The notes below the pieces were generated by a model. That model had not been told where the DNA came from and did not search any database. It worked only from the letters and a program-made list of their open reading frames with translations. Shown here piece by piece: positions 32,709-44,621 of a stretch of 64,000 nt of DNA (its first letter is position 1; each line of letters begins with the position of its first letter). Both the position numbers and the translations under genes were made by a program. The stretch is taken from the NCBI GenBank assembly GCA_916610825.1, contig OU744454.1:5652321-5716320 (forward strand), in the 5' to 3' direction. The DNA comes from Haliclystus octoradiatus (lineage: Eukaryota; Cnidaria; Staurozoa; Stauromedusae; Haliclystidae).

Positions 32709-35239
32709 AAAGAGAAATGTCCATCGATGTACTCTACAATATCTGCAGCTAGTTGTAGTCAATCAATTTGATTTTCTTAAAAATGAATGTTTGTAAAGAA
32801 CGAATATAACAAAACAAAAACAACTAGAAAACTTAAACTTTCACAGTAGCGTTGTAAACATTTCTCTCGTTTCAACAACGATACTCATCATGCTGGATGC
32901 TGTTCACCTGCTGTCGTCAATTTGCTATCTGATATATTTCGTTCCTATTTTTATACAAGATAGCAGCAGATGTGATCTATGTCTTTACGTATCGAATCTC
33001 TTTCTCTCCAGCAGTGATAATGATGGAAACAACTTTGGTACAAATTTATGCTTTGTAAAATCGCAGAACACCCGAATCTTCTAGAAGGCTGATTTGATTA
33101 TGGGTGTCAGTGAATCATTAAAGTAATGTTGAAATGTCTTTACAAGGATATGTTGAAATGTCTTTGGCGTCCTTCAGGTAATTCAATCTAATCAGGATAG
33201 ATTAAATTTCCTGATAATCGTCAAAGGCGTGAAACTATCAGTAGCAAATATTGATGCCTAATTTTTGCGTTTATTTACTATTAAGGGGATAAAACTGACC
33301 GCGGAACATTGTGCGCTCTGTTACTTGTGCGTTATCCATTAACAAGTTTTTGATATGTTGCGTAGTTTAATTACTTCGTCAGGGATGTACTGCTTGTGTA
33401 AGATTGTTGATCACAAACAGGAAAAGCAATGTTACCAGCCTGGTCCACTCTGGAACAACCTTAAGACTCGTCCCCCCTCAGAAATTCAATTCAAAAATAT
33501 GAAGTCGTAATCAAACGTAATCCTGCAATTTGATTCGTTGGTCCAGGTGTTTGGAAATTCAAGATTAAAACTTTTTCATAATTCCTGTCGGAATTTGTCG
33601 ATAAAGTTTTGTCAGATGCTCAAAGCTGAAGAAGAATAGGAAACTGCAGTGTATTGCTAAATAAATAATATCAACAAAGCTATCTCTATTAAGAAAAACT
33701 AACGTTTTGAAGTTTCAAATTGAACCAAGGACATCTTAGTAAGTAAACACATTGAAATTAAATCATTAATTCAAATTTAAAGCTACCCTCCACAATATAA
33801 ACAAACTTGAATATGAAATTTGTTTTATTTTAGAAAAGGGTTACAACCGTAAACTTACATAGACTGCTGATTCCATTGCCAAACTTCTTGAAAACACATA
33901 GAGACCATGGACATCCATAATGACTTACACAAAGGACTACAGCAGAGGCTTGAAAGCCGTGAAATTTCAAGACACGTTTTAAGCAATTTGTTTTTTCAAA
34001 TGAGACACGTTTCCAAATGACTTTTTTTGATAAAAGAGTTATTTATGACTACCAGTTTCAAGTTGCATCATTCATGAGTTAAAATATCTATTTTTTAATC
34101 ATATTTTAAGGTAAATAGTATTATTTTTAATTCTTATTATTTAAATTCTTAAAAGCACTCTCAAATATCTTCCAACATTCCTCGTGTATAGTAAATATGA
34201 ATACAAACACGGCAAGTGTGTGGTAACCCTTAATTATTACGCTTTATCAATCCTGTTGTTATTTTCAGAAACGTAAATATTGAAGAAGATCTCATCAAGC
34301 TTTCTGACTTGTCATCCGATTCTTCTGATTGATTAAAATTATTTCTTGTAATTGCATATCATTGAAAAAGTTTTTCAATGATATGCAATTACACGCTGAA
34401 GATAATAAGCAAGATCAAAACATTTTTTTTTCATTTTTGCATTGGAAAAGAAGGATTACAAAGACAACAGACGGTGAAGAATACATGATGAATCTTTTTA
34501 GAATGTAGCATAACATGCATATATTATTATTTATGCCGACCATCAAACTGAATTTCTTATTTCTTATATATATGACCCTCCAAAAGAATATAAAAGACAA
34601 AGCATATAAAACAAAGTTAGCTGGAATACTAAACAATACGACTATATATGGTATATAAATTTGGTGAGTTATTTTCCATGACGTTCTTATGGGTGTAGTT
34701 GAAAAGTTGAAGAAGTCTGAAGAAGATGTATTTTTCAGCTTGATTATAATATATACTATACAGTGCATTTCCACACATTAAGTTCTGCTGCGAAAGTTGA
34801 ATCAACGGTCATAGTTTGCTGTGTTGCTCCGAATCCAAGCGTGGTGTAGTGCTTTTAATGTGAAAATTCCAATTAGAGAACAACAGAGCGCTTAATACTC
34901 GTAGTAAGATATTTTCGATTTGCTGAAGTGGACCACTAAGGCAGCACACCGGGTAACTTTGGAATATCGTAATTCGGATGCCTAACATGTACGGAAATCA
35001 CTACGCTCCGATGGCTTGTATATATAGCCAAAGTACAACAAGTCATTGATCGCTTGAAAAGCCCACTAAACTTATGGTATTAAGGCAAGTATACATTAGC
35101 TGGTGACCATTTCACCGTATATGTGAAGACTTCAACTTGATTTTTATCCTGCGCATACAAACAATGGGTTGTCCCTTAGTTGCGCATAATGTAATTTGAT
35201 ATTCTTGTATTCAGAAACAGCAATTTTGAGTACACTAGA
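32709..35239. other. Non-coding; short repeat fragment and a palindrome
   Basis: No gene supported. About 34165-34240 is a diverged piece of the 49-1828 block (CGTGTATAGTAAATATGAAT, ACAAACACGGCAAGTGTG). Positions 34347-34393 form a 47-bp palindrome. The 119-codon hydrophobic minus frame at 34415-34774 is in AT-rich DNA and is not convincing. Confidence 0.45.
34347..34393. repeat. 47-bp perfect palindrome
   Basis: TGTAATTGCATATCATTGAA and its exact complement flank an A/T centre; each arm is about 23 bp. It would form a cruciform or RNA hairpin. On its own it has no visible gene to terminate. Confidence 0.85.
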
Positions 35240-35950
35240 AGATTTCGAAACATCCATTCGTCGGATCTTCAGTTGCTAGGTGCACCAATTAGTGAAAAGG
35301 CAAAAGCTACTTTATTACAGAATTTGAGGATAATCTCATCTCACCTTTCTTCGCTGGTCGCCCATCATGTCTTCATTTACTACAATACCTCTATTTTTTT
35401 AGGTGTTTTTGTAGACACAAAGCTAAATTGGCATGAGCACATAAATACTGTTTGCTCCCATATTAGGAAGAACATTTACACACTAATCCGCCTAAAATAC
35501 TTCCTTACTGCTCGTCACAAACTGAAAAATTTACCAAGCTGTGATTAATCCACATCTACAATATTGTCTTGATATTTGGGTTATTTATTCTGCCATGCCG
35601 AAAGTTTGCAAACTTGTAAAAAATATGCATCCGTGTCATCCTCAACTCTCCATACAATGCTCACAGTGAAAATTTTTTCAAAAGATTAGGTTTTTTGAAG
35701 ATTGATGATCTTTTGAAAGTTCGTATATGCTCTATTATGTTTAAGGTAATTTATAAGAAGTACCCTCCTATCATACAGGACATGTTCTCTTTTATACAGA
35801 AACGATACCGTCATCACAACTTCTTTGTCGTGCCTTTTGCCATCTCCGAAACTTGCCATGGTACAGTTTATCCTATATTTAGAACAGTTTCAACTGGACT
35901 TTCAGCATCAATTGCTCAAGAAAACTATTTCTTTCTAAAATAAAAGATAG
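35240..35950 (+). pseudogene. Non-LTR reverse transcriptase thumb/C-terminal fragment
   Basis: The text reads FLGVFVDTKLNWHEHINTV near 35400, KNIYTLIRLKYFLTARHKLK near 35480, then after frame changes an IHPHLQYC-like stretch and LKIDDLLKVRICSIMFKVIY near 35710. It ends at a stop near 35943. This is the conserved end of a non-LTR RT protein after the catalytic domain. It is of a different lineage from the copies at 10-18 kb. 5'-truncated, with at least two frameshifts. Confidence 0.72.
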
Positions 35951-37265
35951 CCTCATTGAAAAATATTACATTGTGTGCACTGTGAATGAGTGCTATGTGT
36001 GCTCATCATAAATAAAAATATATATAATTTCTACAAATTCTAAATTTTAATTTACTGTATCCGTTAACATCCTGTTGTTATCTTAATTTTTTTATATTTT
36101 GCTGTAATTAATTAGCTTGTATATAGTTAAAAAGGTTTCAGATTTTTCAGACTTTTTTGATTTACTATTAGCATTATCTCTTTTTATTTTATTTTATTTT
36201 AATTTTTGCATTATTTTGGATAATACAATCGATTCAACTTTTAACCAATAATTCTTATCAAAAATTGCTATGTAATCAATTGCCTTAAAACCACGTACTT
36301 TAAACAACCCAGCAGGAACAAAAAGTTGCTGCAACATTACTAATAGGCTGTACTGTTGTCGCAACGTTGCACAATATCGGAATTGGCAATACGCAACGTT
36401 GCAAAAAAAGTCAGTTTCGCAAAGTTTTTCACATACGTTGCTGCAACGTTGTTCGGAGGTAATGATTTGGCAATCAACTTTTTAATGCGATATTAGTTTA
36501 GGAATGAGTCTCGTTTCATCTGACATGCAAACTCTGTGATGTAGCCGATATCTACTGACTCCATCATTTTACTAATGCCAAGACGTTACGGATCGAAAAA
36601 TTCAACCCAAGGGCATTTGTTTTAGAGTCAACATTTTACTTGAAGAAAGTATCAGCCGATGGCAACAAAACAAACTAAATTGCAACGATGCCGACTAGAA
36701 GGGAGGGTTTTTCAATTGATGTGTTTGAGTGCGCTATACTGCAATTAAATTCCTGTTCTATAGCTGTGTGTTAATGTGTATGCTTGTAATTGTAGCTAGT
36801 ATTTGTTTGGAATCATGATTTTCTGATGCCTTCTCGTTTTCTCCTTAAAAAACTTGTGAAAACAAGTTTGGTCATTTTTATGAAAGGGAATTAACATTTC
36901 TCATTGTTTCTGAACATCAGAAAACTTGTTATCAGAAAATCAAAAGATAATATAGTTTTGTCTAAAATTTTTGAAACATAATTCCACCTCATGTACTCAT
37001 GGCAGCCATTTCTTTGATTTGTTTCGAATTCTTGTGGAAATCGACCGGAAAAGAAAACAATCCTTTTTGAACATCGATAGTGCTCAACTTTGATGAACCA
37101 ATGATGGTTGTTTTCCTCTTGTCTTACCGATTACTATGATTTTGAAACGTCATTTACAAAACAGTAAGTTAAAACTTATTGTATTATAACATTGTTAAAT
37201 TTATACTACCATATGTTATCCTGTCTATATGTAATGCGCCAATCTACTGTTAAGCAAAGACACTA
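35951..37265. other. Non-coding; small repeats
   Basis: 36305-36475 has repeated GTTGCTGCAAC and CAACGTTGC motifs, including an inverted pair, possibly a MITE. 36822-36848 matches one arm of the hairpin element at 6251-6440. No gene. Confidence 0.45.
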
Positions 37266-37442
37266 CAGTCAAACCTGTTATAACGGTCACCTTTATACTG
37301 CGGCCACCTGTCTATAGTGGTCACTCTTGCAATGTCTGAAATAGTATTTTCTATTCAATCAAACCTGTATAGAGAGGCAACCTGTCTATAGTGATCAATT
37401 TATCTACCTCGCATAGCTGACGGTTATATACAGGTTTCACTG
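37266..37442. mobile_element. 177-bp MITE, pogo/Tigger-like ends, TA flanked
   Basis: The left end is CAGTCAAACCTGTTATAACG and the right end, reversed, CAGTGAAACCTGTATATAAC. TA lies on both outer sides. These ends and the TA target are typical of Tc1/mariner-pogo non-autonomous elements. Related text (CCACCTGTCTAAAGTGGTCA and CTTGCAATGTCT) appears in both arms of the palindromic element at 1829-4349. Confidence 0.85.
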
Positions 37443-38460
37443 TATTACTGTCTTGAGAGATACTGACATACGATTGATTAATATGCGCTTAAAATTACAG
37501 TACCACCCGAAAGAGCTTGGAATATTTCTCTTCTCCAATTCCATGTGCTTCGCGAATTTGCTTGAAACATGGCGCGAAAAGGCGCGAACCTGATATTTGA
37601 TAAAACGATAGCGTCAAACTACTTATTAGAAAATATCAAATGAAATAACGATACATGTAAAATTGATGAAGGCAACGTGATAGTATATTCAATGATGTAA
37701 TATTGTCTATATTGCCATGCCTTTGATCTTCCTGGATCGATCTGATATTTTTAGCAGCCAGCTGCTGGACTATAATTCCATGGCTTGGGATTTATATATG
37801 GGATCGTTTGAAGCACCACAACAATCGAATTCAATTTTATTATGTTACTATTTCATATTAATGCAAAGAAAAGATTTAATTATAAATGAGTAGCAATAAC
37901 CTATTGAAAATGTTGACCATGGTATTCACTTGTATTTTTCCTGGTTGTAAAACGTTAATTTAAAGGAGAATTAAATATTTGCTTTTATAAGTATTCCCCT
38001 GAATAGATAAAATAGCCACTGCATGGCTTAATTCCAAAACATTTCTTTTTCATTTATATTTCATTCGTAAATTGTTTGATTTTTATTTTCTTAAAAGTCT
38101 ACTCCATGCAGTATAACTTATTTTTCAAAATACTTATTTTGAAAGAAATTATCAAATTAATTAATCAATTTGCCACCTGCCTCAGAAAGTTGAAAGCGTG
38201 GATAACCGATTTTATTTATATTTTATTTTTGAATTCAGATTTAGTGTATATACATTTGTACATAAGTCAAAAGATTGGATTACTTTATGAACAGGTCAAT
38301 TTAATAGTGTAATATATTTTATAGTGTGTAGGCATTAAGATAAAAACCAAACTGTCGGGAGACATCAACAATAATGATACCCATAGCCCCATATATAGAC
38401 GTAAATTGACAGCAGTCTTAAGGTATTAAGTTATTATTTGGTTATTTAATAGCAATATAT
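37443..38460. other. Non-coding 3' flank of lectin copy B
   Basis: From about 37780 it resembles 5110-5755, the flank of lectin copy A. A 78-codon plus frame at 38076-38312 is AT-rich and unsupported. Confidence 0.5.
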
Positions 38461-38608
38461 TCAATAACCGAACAATTTGACTTCTGCTAAACAGAGGACA
38501 GCAGATGGCTTAGATGGAATCCGGATGACTAAATAACGCCCTGTAATAGGAGATGTACATTGGTTGTAACGAATCCGATCGTAGGCAAAGGGAACGTTTT
38601 CGACACAG
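38461..38608 (-). CDS. F-type lectin, terminal exon, copy B
   Basis: Begins after CTCGTTTTAG with C-V-E-N-V-P-F-A-Y-D-R-I and ends with SAVLCLAEVKLFGY and a stop. It aligns along its whole length with the exon at 5756-5900 (GRYLVIRI shared). The phase matches the donor of exon 39732-40035, giving an intron of 1.1 kb and a complete lectin domain across the two exons. Intact. The family binds fucose-type sugars outside the cell. The conserved binding residues cannot all be judged without an alignment. Confidence 0.82.
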
Positions 38609-39731
38609 CTAAAACGAGAAGTATAAATGCTCACATTAAATTGTTGCAAGTGAATTCATAGTTAACCTTATTTACACTGTATAATTACGTCATATATTCA
38701 GTAACATAGTCTTACATGACACGGGAAAAAACAGTCCAATAAAAACACGCGGGGGAGGGTACTTCGGTAAATTTTTGACGGAGGTGTGCGATTTTCTAAA
38801 AATGTTGAAAGTCCCTTAATTGACACCGTAAAATTTCACAAGAATCTGAAAAGGACACCTCTTAAGAATCGCACGTCCCATACAGCCGATGTATGGAATC
38901 CCCTAGGCTAAAACAAGTAAATGCGGAGGGTTTGACTGCGAAGCTATCAATTTTGTAAAGATTTGATTGACACACAGGAGAAAATCTCATCGTCAGCATA
39001 TATAAAGTTATTAAATAGTGAATCGAGAGAAAATATCCAAATAAAAACAACGATGAAAAGTCGAAAAGCTCACGGCAATACCAAAATTTCTTGTCTACCG
39101 TAAATATACAGTGATCGACCCGGGTTTGAAAATCCAGAACAGGGAAGAATTACGAGTTTTGATAATCACCATAAACGTAGACACATATAGAATTTACAGA
39201 TTTCTGCTGGAAACAGACTGGAAATAGACTGGAAATAGACTGGAAATACAACATTCTATTTCGTGACACGAGGCTGCATCTGATTGATTGAAGCAGACTT
39301 GACTAGCGTTTAGTTTTCGGTAACAATATGTGACAAGTCCTTTCTAAATGAAGACAAACTCTGCCTGTAAATTTTGATTTTAGATTTTTCTGGCAAACAT
39401 TCTATCTTTATCTGGCCCTCTCTGGCAACATTGTTTTAGCATTTGAAATTTGGAATTTCATAAATTAGAAACACCCTCTCGAATTGATCAATGATTACCT
39501 AATGCTTATGTAGATGAAAACAGTTTGGCACGAACTTCGTACCATGATTTTTCTATTAGAAAATTCTCATTTAACTTTTCATGGAATCAAAATATACAAT
39601 TATTTTATAAATTTCAGTCATTTTTCGTTGAATTAAAGCATGATGATAGCATTGCTAGAAGATAGGCTTACAATTATCAGAACGTTATTTTCGATATCTT
39701 ACTAAAAGAGTTCAGAAGCGTTTGAACTTAC
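38609..39731. other. Intron of lectin copy B
   Basis: AT-rich. 39012-39165 resembles 7620-7780. A small tandem run of an 11-base unit (GACTGGAAATA) lies at about 39209-39247. No transposon recognised, in contrast to the matching intron of copy A. Confidence 0.55.
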
Positions 39732-40035
39732 ATATTTTGAGTAGAAGGTATTTGTGGCATTGGCATATCTTGCAGTAGGATTGTGAAATTGTCAAGGCGT
39801 CTCAAAGCTGCTACCGAGGCTTGTCCTCTGTTATAAAGAATAACTTGTGTGATAATTCGTGGTACGCACAGATCTACCTGCCACCAAGGATCAATTGGAC
39901 TAATTGTGTGGCTAAAAGAATCTGCTTGGTGTACACCATTAGTAAAACCATCGATTGCTTTCGAACATCGAAAGTTTGGCATCCATGGGTTATATGTACT
40001 ACTTTGAATACAATTTCTTCCAATAAGATTGATTT
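39732..40035 (-). CDS. F-type lectin domain exon, copy B
   Basis: Bounded by CTGTTTACAG and GTAAGT. It reads E-I-N-L-I-G-R-N-C ... RCSKAIDGFTNGVH ... DPWWQVDLCV ... VILYNRGQ ... RLDNFTILLQDMPMPQIP. AIDG, PWWQVDL, LYNR and RL-DNFTI-L identify the F-type lectin fold; the paralogue is at 19457-19736. It is open throughout. The leading phase requires an upstream exon, which I did not find. Upstream DNA (40.1-44 kb) is retrotransposon sequence, so the 5' part of this copy may be distant or lost. Confidence 0.87.
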
Positions 40036-40139
40036 CTGTAAACAGATGAATTCATAAACCATGGGAAGTTATATATATGAAAAATACACTATTTTATGCA
40101 ATACCAAATATAATCTTTCGACTAACAATCTAAGCAACT

Positions 40140-40906
40140 AATATCGTACTCAATGAGAATGATGATAGCTGAATATTTGCAAAATTAACTTCAAATGTTC
40201 GTAATGTGAATCTTAAGTTTCTGAGACGATTAAAATATCATCAATGTAAGCAAATGCATAAGGAAAAAGCGTAAAGTATGTCATAAAGCGTTGAAAACTT
40301 TGTGTGGCATTCTTGAGACCAAAAGCCATTCGAATAAGGCTAAAGTGTCCAAATGGTGTAATTATTGCATTTTTCATTTATCTTCTTTAGCCATTGGAAC
40401 TTGGGGATGTAGTATTTTCATCATTACTATTATTATCACAAATTATGCTATGTCATGATGATGTAATTTTAACCTATATTTAATATCATGTCGTAATATT
40501 CGTTGACCTTCTGTGATTCTAGAATATGCTGAATCACGATGATGTAAACATAAATCCTTAACTTTTGTATATCTAGATCTTTCTGTAATATTAGTCAGCA
40601 TTTTGTAAACCTGTATATATATGTAAGATTTGATTTTATTAAGGACTTTTCAGTTACAGCAGATTCAATGTTTCGTCTCTGACTGTATTGCGATACCACA
40701 GGGGAAAAACACGAACTAAATCTAAATTTGAAAACGACTTTGTTTGCGAAGTTGACGGGTAAAGTATTGAATTTGTGGTAGCGGTAACGGTTAACGCTCA
40801 AGACGAAAAAATATAATTTAATCAGCGTTAATAGCCATAAGGGTGAAATTTTCCAGGAGGAATTCCATCTTTCTTTTTTGAGACCACATGCAAGGGCGTG
40901 GCCCAA
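40140..40906 (-). pseudogene. Ty3/Gypsy reverse transcriptase, first part, inverted
   Basis: From 40906 downward: W-A-T-P-L-H-V-V-S-K-K-K-D-G near 40890, then SNLDLVRVF near 40735, and in the stretch 40380-40205 ITPFGHFSLIRMAFGLKNAT, QSFQRFM and YIDDILI, followed by HYEHLKLILQIF. These are successive RT blocks, including the catalytic Y-x-D-D. Frames are broken by stops and shifts. The next expected segment of the protein is on the plus strand at 41281, so the element has been partly inverted. Confidence 0.78.
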
Positions 40907-41280
40907 GAGCTGTCAGAGATATAGCTAGATGGATATATTTCAACCAAAGTAGTAAAGTACAAAATTAAATTTGATAGTTTCTGCATATGAGTATGATTGT
41001 TGTTGCCCCTATGATATTATGCTTAATTTTATAATTAAAAATGAAAATGGAAATCAGGATTTGCTTGAAAACGGGTTAATGGAAGAAGTCAAAATAGAAA
41101 ATCAACAGAGAAGAAAAAATAGGAAAAGCAGAAAAAATGAGAGAAGACTGCATCACTATATTTATAAGGATGGAATTGATAACAATATTTATCAAAATGT
41201 AGTTTCGCACAAACTGAACTTGATTTCTTGGTCACACCATATCATCAAATGGACTTAAACCACACCCATGTAAAACAGAG
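40907..41280. other. Junction region between the two Gypsy parts
   Basis: A 95-codon plus frame with a lysine/arginine-rich patch (QQRRKNRKSRKNERR) has no recognised domain. This stretch holds the inversion breakpoint. Confidence 0.35.
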
Positions 41281-43230
41281 ATACTCACTAATTGGCGAGC
41301 GCCTGTTGATCATAAGTCATTACAACGTTTTAGCGGTTCTATCAATTTTTATAGTCGATTTATACCGTACCTTTATAAATTAGTTATTCCTTTGCACGAA
41401 GCTATGAATGCTATATCTGGATATATTTGGACACCTTCCGCTGAAAATGGATTTATTTCATTTCTATCAAAGCTATTTTATATCAACGCATTTTTTTATA
41501 CCATCCTAGTCCTGATTGTACTAGCTGCACTGTTGTTACTGATGCATCTAAACACGCCGTGGGAGCAGCTTTACATCAAACCATTCCTAATGTTCCTGTA
41601 CTTCTTGGCTACTTTAGTCGTAAGCCATCTACTCTCAGAAAATTTATTGTACCTTTTTCAAAGACTTACTTGCTTCTCACCTTCGTAATCATCGTCCACC
41701 TAGAAGAATCATTCAAATCTCATCGACCGCGCCCATCTGACCGGCGACAACGACACAATTAACTCCATGCGGAATATATTAACTCTATCCAAAAAATCTA
41801 TGGTTCTCAGAACACTATCGCCGACGCCTTTTCACGATTACCCGATATATCTACATCTGGTACACCGACAGCTAATACTCCGATTTGAAATCGGCGATTT
41901 CTACCAGCGACCGTACACTCAATCTACACTTGATTCATCAACTATTAATCATAAATTATCTACTGTCTCTACTATTGATACCGATTTACCTGCTATCCAT
42001 GACGCTCAAAAAGCTTCACTACCTCCTGCTAGTGCACGCTCGAAAATAGGGCATATTCAACATTAAATATTTCCGCTTCTACGCGTCTAAATTAAAAAAT
42101 GGCTTTCACCATTCTTCGTAATTTAGCTTCAACTACTCGAATTTGTGTTAAAACTTTTACAGCCAAGTGCACTTTAAGCTCAAGTCATTTCCTATATAGA
42201 CTTTAATACACAAATGTTTTGCGACACTTTGCGAAACATGTCCCACCCATGCGTCCAATAATCCCTGCTATTTCTTTGCTTCTTTCTCCTCGTCATGTAC
42301 TTTAACTATGATTGATTGTTTTCCCAGCTGTATACACTACTGACACCAAAACCATGAAAAAAATCGTGGAATTTGATTGCATTTTCACATTTTAATATCG
42401 TGAATATGGATGTAGTCATGGTTTACCAACTTTTTGATGTCTTAAAATATTTGTGGTTGCCACTTTTACGTTTTCATGTTGTTTTCACAACATTTTCATG
42501 ACATTTTCATGGTTTTGGTGTTTGTAATGATATGAGCTACACCACTGCCTGACATACCTGCTGTTATTGTTGCCATATTTTTATCGACATGGATTTCAAG
42601 ATTTGGTGTTCCTTTGTACGTAGTAATATATTGCGATTGTTAAATTGCAGCTGCTGAATTTCAAAAATCTCTCACATCCTCAATCGGTTTTCACTGTATC
42701 CGCACAACCGCCAACCATTCTCAATCCAATGGAAAAATTGAAAGCAATCATCGGAAAATTAAGACAATTCTTCGGGCAAACACCAAAGACTGACTTCGTA
42801 CTCTATCAATGGCACTCCTAGCTACACGTATGCCACCTGACAAATCCAGCTTATCCCCTTTCAGTGTTGTCACTTGTGAAAGCACTTTAATTCCTCGTAC
42901 ATTAGCATTCAACTTTAACTCTCCTAAAACTCTCGTAAAAACACCGTCTGTTCTATTTTACCTTATCTTCATCGAACACCTTCACACACTCCTACAACTA
43001 TTTCATCTTATGCTGATCCTAAACTTATAACATGTACTCATGTTTGGCTACAAATTGATCAAATTAAGAAACCACTAGCAGCACACTATAGAGGACCATA
43101 GAAAGTATTTTCAAGAAATCTAAAAGCGTTTGTAATAGGCAAATTTTGTACTCTTAGTACAGTGTCTATTGATCGTCTAAAGCCTGCTATACACTACCAA
43201 CTCGAGTTATCCAACCCACGTCAGCATCAA
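41281..43230 (+). pseudogene. Ty3/Gypsy RT end, RNase H and integrase, broken
   Basis: RT thumb: L-T-N-W-R-A-P, then LQRFSGSINFYSRFIP near 41320. RNase H: VVTDASKHAVGAALHQ near 41530, and GSQNTIADAFSRLPD near 41800. Integrase: SIGFHCIRTTANHSQSNGKI near 42680, then LATRMPPDKS near 42815, and a chromodomain-free C-terminal part with HYRGP and VSIDRLKPAIH near 43165. At least four frame changes or stops, and a MITE is inserted in the integrase. The N-terminal zinc-binding part of the integrase is not clear. Probable LTR follows at 43553. Confidence 0.8.
42343..42521. mobile_element. 179-bp MITE inside the Gypsy integrase
   Basis: 18-bp inverted ends (ACACCAAAACCATGAAAA and its complement) bracket an AT-rich interior with further CATTTTCATG echoes. 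It lies within the region where the integrase core should be continuous. A clean target duplication is not visible, so the superfamily is unknown. Confidence 0.65.
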
Positions 43231-43552
43231 CCTCAGCACCATTATTAAAACCAGCTTTTACTACTCTACCTACTACAAACACTGTACCTAAAACAAGATC
43301 TGACGCTCTGTTCGTTTCAACCCTCTACTAAATACTATCTATTACTCGCCAAATTAAAGAGTTACTACATCCAATATTATTAGACCGTATTCACATCAAT
43401 TATTACCGTCTGTTTACATTTAGATTACTATCTTGACATTTATAAATAATTACATTTAATATTACTTACATTAAATTACATTCATTATTTTATCAAATTA
43501 AAGTTAATGATTTTGCACGACTCCGTCATTTTCACGGCGGCAGGGGGGACTA

Positions 43553-43780
43553 TGTAGCGTATCAGAGTTTAGCCTAAAGTCATTGACTAAACTTGTAATG
43601 CATTATCGCATAGCAGTACTTTACCGTCATTAAAACAAGACATAAAAAACGAGTCACAAGAGTCTCGTCTATAATATATATATGTATGCTCTTGTAACGA
43701 TTTGTCTTAAATCAAAATCCACCATCAATAAAATTTCAAAACCATCGTGTTATGCAGTGTAACTTATAAATGTCGTAACA
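43553..43780 (+). repeat. Probable 3' LTR of the Gypsy element
   Basis: Follows a purine-rich CGGCAGGGGGGAC, starts TGTAGCG and plausibly ends GTCGTAACA, with ATATATATATGTATGCTC and AATAAAATTTC (polyadenylation-like) inside. The 5' LTR is not in the window or was not recognised, so the boundaries are provisional. Confidence 0.45.
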
Positions 43781-44238
43781 AGAAATTCACAATGTAGAAT
43801 TAAGGGGACTGCCTGGGTCAAAAAAGCAAACAAATGTAATGAAGTCATAAGCAACATTTTGAACACAAAAAAATTATAAAAACTGACGTTGTTTTACTAT
43901 ATTTCATAACATAAATCTTGTGTATTTCTGTTTACCATCTAATCCGTCTCAAATGTTTTGTGGGTTTAGCCAGGTGTAACATTTAGTCATGCATTTCTCA
44001 TCCGCTCTACTAAAACTATACAATTTGAGTTTTTAATTTTCGAAAGACATAAGAAAATGACGTGATTTTTGGGAAATTGGATAATTTTGTGTGTAAAGAA
44101 GCTAAACATGATATGATCCTTTGGGGTTTCCTACATACCATGCATAATAGAACATTTTAAAAATGTTTTTTATCCAACAATTTATAATATTATGTGATAT
44201 GTTCAAAACTTTTATACCCCATTTTATGACGTCATTAA

Positions 44239-44510
44239 TTTTTTCAATCATATTAAATAACTTTTTTAGTTTTGTTATTATTTTATAGCCAAATAGCCAT
44301 TATGCTTTGACCTTAAATATTTAGCCTCCTTTTCATGAAAAGAGCACATGGATTAATTTAGAAAGTGAAAAGTGCAAACTGTTGAAATTAAAACAACAAT
44401 TTTACATTATTAATTAGATTTTTATTATATCATTTTAAATGTCTTGATGTTTATAATAAAGTTTACTTAAACTAACTACCTGTTTATGGTTTTTTGTGAT
44501 GATCAAAACA
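44239..44510 (+). repeat. 5' LTR of the BEL/Pao element
   Basis: Matches 53517-53786. Contains TTTTATAGCCAAATAGCC and AATAAAGTTTACTT, a polyadenylation-like signal. The first bases (TTTTTTCAATC versus TGTTTCAATC in the 3' copy) have lost the TG start. No clear primer binding site follows. Confidence 0.88.
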
Positions 44511-44621
44511 TTTTAATTTCAACAAATCGCTATGGCATGGAGATAACAAATGAAAAGTTAAAGGAATCATCAAAGCAAACAGGGTAAAAGTGTTGCTATA
44601 TACTTACAGTACAGTACTAAA

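Noticed and set aside
34415-34774. 119-codon hydrophobic minus frame, possible membrane protein
   Set aside because: AT-rich DNA yields such frames by chance; no splice sites, motif or paralogue.
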